Shown here: piece by piece, positions 9,484 through 19,742 of the stretch
Layout of the letters: each line of letters opens with the position of its first letter
Numbering within the stretch: the stretch's first letter is position 1
DNA from: Diplonema japonicum
Lineage: Eukaryota > Euglenozoa > Diplonemea > Diplonemida > Diplonemidae
Reading direction: 5' to 3'
Assembly: GCA_964019335.1 (NCBI GenBank)
Contig: OZ025709.1
Span: 1 to 64,000, forward strand
Length of the DNA: 64,000 bases
The notes under the pieces: generated by a model
Databases searched by the model: none
The model's input: the letters and a program-made list of their open reading frames with translations, nothing else
Told to the model about the DNA's origin: nothing
Translations under genes and position numbers: made by a program

Positions 9484-10047
9484 TTTCTAAAAAAAATAAA
9501 TAAACCTGTGTGGAATATCAGACAAAAGAAAGTTCAGATAAAAAAAAGAGTCAGATAAAAAAAAAGAGTATCAGTGTGGATGGACTTTGTGTAGGACCTT
9601 TGGAAATAATATTTTGGAGGTACCTTTATAAAATAGTGAAGCCTGCGATACGAAGAAGAAATAAAGAGATGAGATAAAGGAGGTTCTTGTTTCAAAAAAA
9701 AAAAAAAAAAAACAAGAAAAAATATGATGGGAAGAGAAATATGTTGGCTGCGACCCACCAAAGAAAAAAGAATTCGCTTTAAAAAAAAAGAGAGAGGAAG
9801 AGGTTTGAAAGGAAGTCAAAGGTCCAAAGGTTCTTTCGGCTTTTTTCTTTTTGAAAAGAGTGGTGTTCAGGGAAGGGACAAGTGTCATCACCATACACAC
9901 CCTGCTCTTCCTAGCCGCTTTGGTCAGAAACATTTACCACAAATGGGACACAAAGATAATTCAATAATAAAAAGGTAGTAATTCAAAAAAAATCTTTTAA
10001 ATAAGAATCCCTTTATCTCACATAGTATATTTATTTGTGAGTGTAGC
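9484..10047. other. Intergenic DNA, no gene seen
   Basis: A-rich and T-rich runs with two short direct repeats of GTTCAGATAAAAAAAAGAGT type (9530-9570). There is no convincing open frame on either strand. It separates the R2 ORF from the chitinase 3' end, and part of it should be chitinase 3' UTR. Confidence 0.5.
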
Positions 10048-11598
10048 CTAGTTGCCGATCTTCACGCACTCGGGTGCGTAGTGGCAAACAGACAGGCACC
10101 TGGCCCACCACTGGTTCTGCTGGTAGCACGACAGCCCAGCCTCGCAGCAGTTAGGGTCCGAGAGGCACCCACCCCATGCACCGATCCTGCGGGCACAGCT
10201 GGCGTCCGAGGTGGGGACCGGTGTGGAGGCAGCGGGCTGAGGAGTGGGAGCGGGGGTAGGCATCGGAGTAGGGGCAGGGGTGCGAACAGTTGTATCAGGC
10301 TGAGGGGTAGGCATCGGAGTGGGGGCAGTTGTGGGCACCGGGGTGGAGGCGACGGTGGTGGGCACAGGGGTCGGCATCGGAGTTGGCATCGGGGTGGAGT
10401 CAGGAGGGTTGTTCCCGTGGCTGCACCCCCTGGAAGGAGCGACGGTGGCGGAGACTGCCTGGGACCAGGCCCCGTTCCCGTCGTGGGCGGCAACCCAGAA
10501 GAAGGCCCCCCCGTTGCAGGCGTACTCCTTGTTCAGGTCCTCCATCACGCTGATGGCTTGCTGCGCGTTGCTGTTGGAGCCGGTTCCCCCGCAGTCGCTG
10601 ATGCAGAAGCCGAAGACCACCTTCGTGGGGTCGTTCCCGAAGCAGTCCGTCACAAGAGTCTTGTAGTGCGCCAGGGCGGACTCGTGTACCCCGCCGTTGA
10701 TACCGTCCGAGTTGGGGCGCGTCACCCCGTTGTAGTACTGCGGCATGATGAAGTCCATGGAGCTCGCCACCTCCTTGATGACGCTGTAGTAGCCGGTCCC
10801 CTGCTTCATGTCGATGTCCATCGGGGCGTGCGAGACCTCGCTCCCGGAGGGGAGGCTCTGCCTCAGCCCGACCGTCACGTCCCTCAGGAACTTCTGCGCC
10901 TGCGCCCCCTTCGAGAAGGAGGACCCCCTCTGCCCGTTCTCGTAGTAGTACTCGTAGTCGATGTCCACCCCGTCGAAGTTCTGGTCCCTCGCGATCTCCA
11001 CCAGCTGCTGGATCACGAAGTCTTCCTTCCCGTAGCAGTACTCCCAGCAGTCGTCCAGCCCGTCCCAAGAGCCCCCCATCCCGGCGCCCCCGAAGGACAG
11101 GATCACCTTCTTCCCCGCTGCCCTCCATTTCTGCACGAGCGCCGGCTGCGGGGCGTTTCCACACACCGGCACGGGCGACGAGATCTGGCACTGCTGGTTG
11201 CAGGTGTTCTTCCCGGGGTTCCACGTGTAGGTCACCGCGAACGACACGAGCACGTGCGTGTAGGCGTTCATCTGCGCATCCGTGGGGCACGCCTGCCAGT
11301 TCCCGACGTAGGCGATCATCCTGCTGTCCTCCTCCGCCTGCGCCGACGGTCCGGGCGGAGGGGTCGGGGGCGTCGGCGTCGGAGGGGGCGCCGGCACCGT
11401 GCCCCCCATCGACGGGCACCACGTCGCCTGGTTCGACGTGCACACGCCCGCGCTGCCCCCGCCAGGGTAGCACGGCTCTGCCCACCCGGATTTGTAGCAA
11501 GGTTCGTTCCTGTTGATGCAGCGTTGGCAGTCCGCCACTGACTGCCCTGCCGCCCCTGCCGCAAGCAGCATCAACCCAAGCATCTTTAGTGTCGTCAT
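10048..11598 (-). CDS. Secreted GH18 chitinase with Cys-rich ends
   Basis: Single exon, 516 aa. A signal peptide covers about residues 1-20. A Cys-rich segment (about 22-66) resembles a carbohydrate-binding module. The glycosyl hydrolase 18 barrel spans about 90-390 with the family signature D-G-V-D-I-D-Y-E at 209-216; E216 is the expected proton donor. A Thr/Pro/Met linker of repeated PMPTP units (about 400-465) leads to a C-terminal Cys-rich module with CCEAGLSC and a conserved NQWWARCL, similar to fungal-type cellulose-binding domains. Predicted to hydrolyse beta-1,4 chitin outside the cell. Alternatives within GH18 (chitinase-like lectin, endoglycosidase) are less likely because the catalytic acid is present. 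Confidence 0.92.
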   Translation of the reverse strand: MTTLKMLGLMLLAAGAAGQSVADCQRCINRNEPCYKSGWAEPCYPGGGSAGVCTSNQATWCPSMGGTVPAPPPTPTPPTPPPGPSAQAEEDSRMIAYVGNWQACPTDAQMNAYTHVLVSFAVTYTWNPGKNTCNQQCQISSPVPVCGNAPQPALVQKWRAAGKKVILSFGGAGMGGSWDGLDDCWEYCYGKEDFVIQQLVEIARDQNFDGVDIDYEYYYENGQRGSSFSKGAQAQKFLRDVTVGLRQSLPSGSEVSHAPMDIDMKQGTGYYSVIKEVASSMDFIMPQYYNGVTRPNSDGINGGVHESALAHYKTLVTDCFGNDPTKVVFGFCISDCGGTGSNSNAQQAISVMEDLNKEYACNGGAFFWVAAHDGNGAWSQAVSATVAPSRGCSHGNNPPDSTPMPTPMPTPVPTTVASTPVPTTAPTPMPTPQPDTTVRTPAPTPMPTPAPTPQPAASTPVPTSDASCARRIGAWGGCLSDPNCCEAGLSCYQQNQWWARCLSVCHYAPECVKIGN

Positions 11599-11902
11599 TC
11601 TTTTTTTTTTTTTTGTGTTGCAGTAAACAAAACTGTTTTATCATTTATATCTTCTTCTTTTCACAATTGTTGGATAATACATGTGTGCGTGTGTGCTTCC
11701 AGGCTACTGTCTATCACAAAATAAGGTACATGGCAAATCTCAGAAGGTATGTTCAACCTGCTTCATACCAAAGTGGTGCTTACAAATGTTTAGTGGGCCT
11801 TGTACGTCTCAATTTTGTGGTCAATATGAGTGGAGGATAAACAAAGATTGGCAGCATGAATAAATGAACATAAATGTCTAACTCTAAGCATCTAGGTGTG
11901 CG
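11599..11902. other. Intergenic spacer between coiled-coil gene and chitinase
   Basis: 304 nt. On the minus strand an AAAACAG and a 15-nt A run sit just before the chitinase ATG. No gene is seen. Confidence 0.5.
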
Positions 11903-14203
11903 TCACTTGACAGTCGCCTTCAGGTCGTGAAGCGTTGCAAGCAAACGTGCTTCGACCTGCTGTTGGACCTTTGTGAATTCACCAAGTGCATCGCTGTCGC
12001 GCTTGAAGCATGCATCTGGCTCTTGGTAGTGTGCGTTGTTGTGAAGAGGGGCAAAGGGCTGTTTGGCTGGCTTCCGCACTGGTGCCTCAGTTGGCGCCCA
12101 ACTCGGTGGCTGCGTTGTAGCCTCCTCCCGTTCCCATGCCTGTTCGCGCTCTTGTTCTCTCTTCTTCGCCCTCTCTCTTTCCATTGCCTCTTTCATCTCC
12201 ATTTCCATTTCCCTTTCCACTTCCCTCTCCCTCTCAAAAGTCCTTTTTCTCTCCCTTTCTCTCTCTTGTTCTCTTTCTCTCTCCTGTTCCCTTTCTTGCT
12301 CCCGCTGCACATGCACAGGCGGTTGTGGAGGTGGTCTCGATGCAACTTTTGAATACACAATGTGCCCCGCGCCTTGCTCCGCCTGTAATGCATTGCAACA
12401 TTTTACAAGCGTACCTTTTGTGGGCTTTTTATCAAAGCTTTCACTGTCTTTTCCTTGATTCTCATAATCTGAGTCTCCTCTTCTTTGCGAAGTCGGTCGT
12501 TGTCCTAAATGAGTGTTTTGTCATACTTTTGTGTGCTGCATACCATTTTTAAAGCGTCCCGCTGCTCGGCAAGGATTTCGTTCACCTCTTTAGTCTTGCT
12601 GAGCTGTTGCGTCAGCTTGTCGAAAGCCTCTTTGTTTTTGTTGTTCTCTTGCTGTGGTTGTCATTTTTTGAACATTTAAACCGACGTACTTTTAGTCGTG
12701 CATAAGCCTCATTGGTGTGATGCAGGTCATCTCGCATAGACTCTGCTCTCTCAGCCAGACCGGTGTTCAATGATGATTCTTGTTGCAGACGCACGATCAT
12801 CGTCTGGTTTTCATTGATGGTGGCATGCAAGCCATCGATGTGCTGCTGGAGGTCCTGCCCGTGTGCCTTTTCCCGCTGCAGCTTCTTCTGCATCGCCGCC
12901 ATCTCTGCCTGCAGCTGCCGCACTGTGTTGTGCATCAGCGACACCTCACCCGACGCTTGCTCCTTGTGTGTCACGAGGAACTTCATTTTATCTTTAAGAT
13001 CCGAGCATTTCCTCTCCTCATTCGCCACCTTGTCACTCAAAGCAACCGTTTTATCGCGCAATTGTGCCTTCCCCCTCTGCAGGGCCTCCGTAGATCTGAT
13101 TCCCTGCTTAAGCAAAGTCATCAGCTCCTGCTCACCTTTCTTTTCCGCGTTTTGTAAAGCAGCTAAAGCTACTTGTTGCGAACCGAGTTGCACAGCTGCT
13201 CTGTCACATGACTGCCCGACGGACACCATTTCTTGCAACACTGTGTTGAGTTCTCCCTTGAACTGGCACATTCTCATATCCATCTCCTCGCACGACGTGA
13301 TATAGTCCTGCCTGCACTTCAGCAATTCCAGCGCAAGAGAATGCGCCGCCTCGCGGCTATCATCGACCTGTACGTGTGTTGCCTTGTGTGTGGGGTACTT
13401 ACCTGCCGCTGCAGGTTGCTGACTGCAGTAACGTTGTCTCGAGCCCCATCGTCACGATTGCGTCGGAGATCATCATTGAGCTTCTCTTCCGCTCTGAGGC
13501 GCTCCTTGAGAGAGCCGACGGTCTGGTCACTTTGCGCCAGACGCGCGCCAGTGCTGCTCACAGCTTCCTCCAAATCTAAAATCTTCATGTGCACATTGTG
13601 CAATATGGTCTCGAGTCGCTCGTCGACAGAAGGGCCCCGTTTGCCCTGCTCTTCCTTGATGGCACCATACTTCAGCAACGTGTCACCGCACTGCTCCTCT
13701 AAGCCTTTCAAGGTTTTCAGGATATTCTGCTGGTCGATCCTCAGGCTGTCCCTGTCACGCGTGGCTTCATGCAACTGTGCTGCCATGCTTTCGACGGTGG
13801 TGCTCATCTCGGCTTGTTTAGTGTCCCTCTGGCTGAGGCTGGACTCGAGCCCCTCTAGTAGAACATTTTTCTCCTGTATCTGGTATAGCAGGTTGTAGTT
13901 CAGCTGCTTTAGGTTCGTCTCGACCTCCGCCTTCTCGGACTTCATCTCATGCAGCTCTGCCTCTGCAGCCTCCTTCTCCGTCCGCAGCTTGCTGTTCTTG
14001 TCGCGCAAATCAGCATTCTCATCGTTGAGCGAGTTCAACAGCTGCCGTGTCTCCGTCAGCAGCGCTTCTCGAGACGCAGTACTTGCTTGCTCCGCAAGGT
14101 GCGCCCGCTCTGCACTGTGCAGCTTCTGCAGAAGCGATGTATTCAGATCTATCTGAGCGTTGAGGTGCCGCCCACTGCCATCCTCCATGAACACATTGCT
14201 CAT
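11903..14203 (-). CDS. Coiled-coil protein, five exons
   Basis: Exons by GT-AG and frame: 14203-13403, 13367-12690, 12651-12544, 12504-12415, 12382-11903. The introns are 35, 38, 39 and 32 nt and the product is 718 aa. The ATG at 14203 follows an AACAG acceptor by 4 nt. Almost all of residues 15-560 is predicted coiled coil with heptads and many Leu, Glu, Lys and Gln. The last exon has a strongly charged run of repeated RE/QE dipeptides, then a Pro-rich linker and a short helical end. I cannot name the family; it resembles structural proteins of the cytoskeleton, flagellum or Golgi. Exon joins rest on frame and splice sites only. Confidence 0.75.
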
Positions 14204-14335
14204 GCTCCTGTTGTGTATTATTGCGAGCGTTTTAATGTTGAAGTCAACGGGGGAAAAAAAAGGCAAGTACTACTCAGTTAAGCTACAAAGACTATTTTGC
14301 GAAAACAGGGCTCTTTCAATCCGCCAAGCACACAC

Positions 14336-15214
14336 TTATGGGGAGGTGTTCGAGGCAAGTTGCTGTGCACGGGAAGGTGTATGAGGGGAAACCTGGGATG
14401 GGACGGGCTTTCTGCACATCAACACGGAAGTCATTAAAATAATGAGAACGGATATGATAAGAGAGAGCACTACAATACCGGTGGTGCCGGTACCCACGCA
14501 GCCCATGCCACCAATGCAAGTGTCGCAATCTTCGAACTCAGGTGACCAGGACACCTGTCGCCATTCGGGTTTGACGATGGGGCTGCCGAACTCGCTGATG
14601 ATGAACTTCGTGTAGAAGGATTTTTTGTACTCGCCTGGCTTGAGCATGGCGTGCACGTCCCTCATGTAGAATGTTGTGTTCATTTTGAAAGTGTTTATGA
14701 TCGTGTGGTCCACTGTGGGTGGTTTACTTTATTTATTCATTTTCAACATACGTGTCTCACCGACGATGGGGACAGTAACGATACCCCTCTCGCCCTCGCG
14801 CAAAGTAGCGTTTGAAGCGTATGTCACAGTCTCGTTATTGGCATCCTTGATCACGTATGCGTTACGCACAGTCACCAGCCTCTGGCATGGGTAAAATTGG
14901 TAGCTCTCGGAAAGTGTCTGGTCTCCGAAGTCTATGTGGTTGACAGTGCAGCTGATTGATGTGAACATGCAGTCCTTGGAGTACCTCACGTTGTAGAAGT
15001 TGTTGGTGTAGTTCACACGATCGGCATCGGGGTCGATCCTCTTGATGAAGCTGTTGCACGTGTCCACCAACATCAACGCCACTTCGCACGGGCAGTTCGG
15101 TTTCATATAGGGACATATCTGATCCCGCTGCTTCTGTTCATCTACAGGATGAGCTGATTCTTGAGCGCCAACAAACATCACGCACAGACACAGCAAGGCA
15201 AAGAACTTCATCAT
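14336..15214 (-). CDS. Type I membrane protein with Cys-rich ectodomain, two exons
   Basis: Exons 15214-14752 and 14712-14336, a 39-nt intron, 279 aa. The signal peptide MMKFFALLCLCVMFVGA is clear. The ectodomain has conserved-looking Cys pairs (CPYMKPNCPC and further single Cys) and several N-glycosylation sequons. Near the C terminus is a C-x2-C-x6-C-type cluster, then one hydrophobic segment (GIVVLSLIISVLIILMTSVL) and a short cytoplasmic tail of about 30 residues. A cell-surface or secretory-pathway receptor or adaptor is likely. I do not recognise the family. The start is chosen at the first of two ATGs, 10 nt after a TTGCAG. Confidence 0.75.
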
Positions 15215-15418
15215 TTGAATCGTGCTGCAATAATTTAAAATAGAAATTGAATTACGAAGGCGATGGGGGGGGGGGGGGAATATAAAAGGACAGGGATGGA
15301 AAAAAAACACTAAAAAAGGAGGGGAGGGGGGGGAATGATGTTCTAAAAAAGAATTTTGATGGGAGAGAAGTGTCCAACGACCCACCAAAAAGAAAAGGGG
15401 GGAAGGAGAAAAGGTTTT

Positions 15419-15880
15419 CTATTTGGCACCCTGCATAAGCTTCATCTCCTCAATGAACTGCGTGTAGATCCTGTTGAAGTCGGACTCGGCCTCGGTCAAG
15501 CTCTTCGTCAGCTGATCGTCAAGCGCCAGGGCCTTCTTCACCTCCTCTTCGCACATGTTCTGCTTGTCCTGCTGCTCCTTGATCAGTTCTTCTTTGGGCC
15601 TCATCACGAACATACGTCCTGTCTCAATGTACCATTCCCCCACCCCTCATACCTACGCTCTTGTACACTTTCACATCCGGCTTCACCGCATTCAACTCTG
15701 CCTCTGTCAGCTGCGACCTAAGCAAAATTCTCCTTATTTTATTTTTTCAAACCTTCTCCCTTCCTTGTTGAAAGCATCAGCCTTCGACCTCGCCGTGTTC
15801 ACCTTTTGCTTCAAGAGCTGCACCCTTTGCTCAGCCTCGACAACCTGCTTTTGTCTTTCCTTCAGTTCTTGCTGGGACAT
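15419..15880 (-). CDS. PFDN1: Prefoldin subunit 1, three exons
   Basis: Exons 15880-15753, 15717-15653 and 15618-15419, with 35- and 34-nt introns, 130 aa. The protein has the beta-prefoldin layout: an N-terminal coiled coil, a central beta hairpin with the family motif Y-x-S-V-G-R-M-F-V followed by PKEE, and a C-terminal coiled coil. The hairpin motif is split by the second intron and is rebuilt exactly by the splice, which supports the exon model. Prefoldin is a cytosolic hexamer that hands unfolded actin and tubulin to the CCT chaperonin. Length is close to the usual 120-130 aa. Confidence 0.9.
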
Positions 15881-16177
15881 CTTTTTTTTTTCTTTTTATA
15901 TTTTTCAGGAAAGAGTCCTTAAACAGTTGATAACCTTTTTCTTGGCAAAGACAATAGATAGCAAAAAGGAAAAAAAAAAAAAAGTGCAGTCCGTCGCTGA
16001 CCTCCAAGAATAGCACAGTACACAAGACGCGGTATAGTTCGACTTCCCAGATGCCACAATAGGGAAAGGGAGATTACAACCTAAAACCTATAAATAACAG
16101 AAACTACAAAGCAAAAAAAAAAAAAAAATTGAACTTCTAAGAAATGGGATAAGAAATAAAAAAAAAGATTAAATCAT

Positions 16178-16387
16178 TCAGTGTTCAGCCAACAAAGTCT
16201 CCTTTTCCGCCCTGGAAAGCATGTCCCACTCCCTCGAAGCAGCTTGCTCTATCAGACGCTGGGGGACCTCTTTCTCTGGGGATTTGCTCGCGCTCTGTTT
16301 GTATTGCAAGCGCAGTGCGTTTGCTATGCGCTCCTTTTGTGCTTCGGTGTAGCCCGCCTTCGCCTTCTTAGTCTTGCCTTCTGCCAT
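16178..16387 (-). CDS. Small basic hypothetical protein (69 aa)
   Basis: Single-exon ORF from an ATG to a stop, rich in Lys, Ala, Glu and Gln, mostly helical. The N-terminal Lys cluster (KTKKAKAG) could bind nucleic acid. No family recognised. A strong CTTTTTCTTCTTCCTTGCAG-like acceptor lies 19 nt upstream of the ATG, which supports expression as a real gene. Confidence 0.55.
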   Translation of the reverse strand: MAEGKTKKAKAGYTEAQKERIANALRLQYKQSASKSPEKEVPQRLIEQAASREWDMLSRAEKETLLAEH

Positions 16388-16963
16388 TTTATTATTTTCG
16401 TTTTGTCTGCAAGGAAGAAGAAAAAGCGTTTCATTTTACAAAATTACGTACAAATCTTATAATAAAGGAAATGGTGAACTAGGTACCATAAAACTGTAGT
16501 AAAAGGACGCGTGAAATCAGGTGGGATTAGAAAATGGAGGGGGTAGTGGCTATTTACTCTGGTGGTTGTCTGGGATGCAATAGGCAAGTTTAAAAAAAAA
16601 AAGAAAAAAGAGAAAGAAAGAAAGATCTACGTATGGTCTGTCTTTGGGTCCTTCTTTTTTCTTTTTTTTTTTTCCTCTCCCTTTTTTTTCTTTTCTATTT
16701 CCTTTTTCTTTTCCCTGCTCTTATTCCTACCCTTATTAACGCACGATAGAAAAAAATATCTAAATTCTTTTTTTTAAAAAAGAAAAAGCCACAAAGATAC
16801 ACACATCAAGACAAATAAAGGGTGACATTGCTTTTTTTTTTTTTTTCCTTCTTCTTCTCACAAGTCTGCTGTGTGCAGTTTCTCGGAAATAACAAGAGAA
16901 AAAAAAAAAGAGAAAAAAAAAGTTTCGTCTTCCCTTTCATTACTTTTTTTCACTACTTCTTCT

Positions 16964-16996
<33 letters not shown>

Positions 16997-17486
16997 GTTT
17001 TCTTTTTTTACCTTATTTCCAAATTACATTAACCGGGTTTTAGACTTATTATGTACCGTAAAAGATCCTTTTTTTTGTCCGCTTTGTCGCCTCTACCATC
17101 GCTGGTTTTGCTACCTGCGAAGGGCAGACTCTGGTATATGCGCATGCGACAATAAGCACATGTGCTGATCGACCTGCTTCGCAAACCCGATAAAGAGGTG
17201 GATATACCTGTTGTCCTGCATACGGTCAGAAGTTTAAAGGGGGAAAATGGTAAACAAGTAGAAATACACGTCGGGGCCATGCAATATGTGTGCAAACTAT
17301 GATAGAAAACAAAGTGGTTAGCAACGGCCCACCACAGTGGCGTGCCTACCTTATGATGCTCCCCTTTTGGGGTCTCAATAATAAGTCCGAATCCGGGTTG
17401 CCAAAAGACCACAAAAAATAAAAAGAAAACAAAAAAAAAAAAAAAAAAAAAAAAAAAAGACAATAGAAGAAAAGAAAAATACCGTA
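16388..17486. other. Low-complexity intergenic DNA with a possible MITE
   Basis: Mostly T- and A-rich runs. Apart from the inverted-repeat unit at 17031-17400, described separately, I see no gene. Confidence 0.5.
17031..17400. mobile_element. Possible MITE with imperfect terminal inverted repeats
   Basis: The left end (17031-17053) and the reverse complement of the right end (17378-17400) share an AACC-GG-TT...GACTTATTAT pattern over about 22 bp with gaps. The 370-bp interior is less homopolymeric than its surroundings and has no long ORF. A transposon-derived unit is a reasonable guess; no target duplication is certain. Confidence 0.35.
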
Positions 17487-17783
17487 TTAACCCATAAAGG
17501 ACCGCTGTTTTTTTTTTTTTTTTTTTTTTTTTTTTTGGCCTTAACCATTAAACCCACATGTCATATATATATGACATAAAAAAAAAAAAGAAAAAATCTA
17601 TAGGCCTTTTGTCAAATTATGACCTTTCTTTCACTTTTCTGACGCCATTGCGCGATTTTTTCCACTTTGTTTGGCTAAATGCTGCCCTTTTTCAGCATTA
17701 TTTTAAGAATTTGAGAGGTCGAAAATCCGGGGGAAAATGATTTTAGAATGAAGAATACTCGACTAGCAGAGGGCTGGTCGTGA

Positions 17784-19080
17784 GTGATGGAGAATGCGAA
17801 GAAATGTCAGAAAATGGTAGTTCTGAGTCTAGTAGTGCTTGGGGGGAGGAAAGTGTGGAAGAAAAATGGGGTGGAAAGAGGCAGTGTAATCGAACCAGCA
17901 GACGACCCAACAGGGAAGAGCCCTCTCCAGCTTTTTTATTCGTTTTTTACACCATACACCCTCCGATGCCTGACAGCATTCACAAACAACCACCTGGAGC
18001 GCCGCAAAATCGACAAAAGAGTCACGGAAGCCGAAATCCGAGCGTTTCTGGGCCTATGGGTGCTAATGGACCTCACCATCCGTCCCAACTTCCGTGACTA
18101 CTGCAAAACCGATCCTGACTCCATTATGCATACTCAGGGGTTTGCGCGCGTCATGTCCGGAAACCGGTGAGCTGTTCTTTGGAAACATATATCTGTGCAA
18201 GGGCCCATCCCGGGACCTGATCGAGATGAGATCAGCCCGGCATGACAAACTCTACAAGGCCCGCTGGCTGGTTGAAGCTGCGATGCAGCGTTGGGGAAAG
18301 GCCTCCCGGACTATCAAGGAACGGGCAGGTGATGAAAAGGGGAGAGTACCGTGTGTTCCAACGAAACAGGCCCGGCATGCACTTTTCTTTTGTGGCAGGG
18401 AGGAAAGCTTGTGCTTCTCCTGAGCGCACCCCCTTTCAAGCCAAAGATGACCGCCACTCGTCAAAGATGGGTCGGCAAGGCAAAGAAAAAGTCCAGAGTC
18501 GCCTTTCCCATTCCAAAGGTCGTTGAAACCTACACCTCCCTTATGGGGGGTGTAGATGGGAACGACGCTGCCACCCAACGCAACACAAAGTAGTCCAAAG
18601 CCGCCGGTGGCAGATGAAAATATTAAGGTTCCTGCTTGACAAAAGCCTCTTCAACTGCTGGGTACTTGCGAAGAGCTCAATTCCCCCATCAAGTTCAATG
18701 AACTGGAAGAATGCATCGCACACGGCCTCTGTAAATGCATGGGCAAAGAACCTGCACCATCGAGACCACAAGACTTGAAGGATGAAAGGTTTGACAGCAT
18801 CAAAGGGCATTTTCCTGCAAAGATTAGCATAATAGGTGCGTAGTCCATCATTGCATGGGTCCCAGAAGGTCCTCTGAACGTTCCACCTGTGGCAAGTGCC
18901 TCTATTCCACACCTTGCTTTTGGCTTTACCACCTGAACGAAGACATCACCGAGGATGATCTTCAGGAGCCCGAAACACCGACAAGTACCAGAAACTCACT
19001 GATGGACCCCCGGACCCCCTCCACTGGCCAGAGAGGTGTGAAACGCAAGCTGTTACAAGGGGTTTTTAGTGCATTTTATT
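17784..19080 (+). pseudogene. piggyBac transposase remnant
   Basis: Several frames are needed. 17784-18170 contains the start of the DDE_Tnp_1_7 domain (an NHLERRK...EIRAFLGLWVLMDL block), 18170-18420 another fragment, and 18460-18590 the family block MGGVDGNDAA. A downstream piece near 18870-18910 carries a Cys pair like the C-terminal RING-like finger. Stops and frameshifts break it repeatedly, so it is dead. It is the only coding remnant on the plus strand in the window. Confidence 0.8.
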
Positions 19081-19082
19081 AT

Positions 19083-19223
19083 TACTGTAAAACAAAAATC
19101 CACCGGAAGATAAAATATCCGGACCGCCGAAACATCCGGTGATTTTTTCTTCCGGACATTTTATCTTCCGGACAATTTTTCTTCCGGACATTTTATCTTC
19201 CGGTGATTTTTGTTTTACAGTAT
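19083..19223. mobile_element. Palindromic MITE-like insert
   Basis: The left arm (19083-19117) and right arm (19190-19223) are inverted copies beginning ACTGTAAAACAAAAATC and containing CCGGAAGATAAAAT. The centre holds further TTCCGGACATTTTATC units. The insert is flanked by TA-rich sequence. It sits inside the piggyBac element and so is younger. Its end sequence resembles Tc1/mariner-type MITEs, but the family is not certain. Confidence 0.6.
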
Positions 19224-19742
19224 TTATTTTGCACTTTTTCCTACTCCTCTTCCCCCCCTTACCAAAAGGGTGTTGGGTCAAAAATCATAAGTTCAAAAGC
19301 CAGTTCAGGGGAACCCTGATACCTGAATGTCTCCAGAGGTCATTTCTCCATAAAAAGAACACTTTGTATGGTTAAATGCTGCCATTTTTTTGAATTCTTT
19401 GGAATCGCCTCAAAAATGGGCTTTTCGGTTTTGTGGGCTTAATGGTTAAAAAAAAAAAAGGAGGTTTTGGACATTTGGCAAAACGGCGAGGGGTATTATT
19501 TCTACTACCCAGCCCCGGGGCGCGTCAAGGAACGATTATTCAGCGCGCAGGGTGCACTGCTTCATCATGACATGACAATCAATGAATTTTCATCAATCAT
19601 GTATGTGCATCCTTGTTTCCCTTAAACCTTGTGCATCGCCTCGTGTGTGAAACCGTTCCGGTCCTTTATGGGTTTATTCTTAAAAAAAAAGGTTCTTTTT
19701 TGAAGAAGACTTTCGGATTTCTTAGAAAATTCTGATAAATCG

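Larger units (their letters stand above)
17487..19683 (+). mobile_element. Degenerate piggyBac-like DNA transposon
   Basis: Outer inverted repeats: CCCATAAAGGACCG at 17491-17504 preceded by TTAA (17487-17490), matched by CGGTCCTTTATGGG at 19659-19672 with a TTAA at 19680-19683 after a short drift. Inner inverted repeats: TTAACCATTAAACCCACA at 17541-17558 and its near complement at 19432-19449. TTAA followed by CCC is the classic piggyBac end. The interior carries a broken transposase and a nested palindromic insert. A 20-bp palindrome lies at 17558-17577. Confidence 0.8.

Noticed and set aside
10081-11541. A 486-codon plus-strand ORF opposite the chitinase gene
   Set aside because: Shadow of a GC-rich coding strand; Arg/Gly/Val-rich with no motif, while the minus strand has a full GH18 signature and signal peptide.
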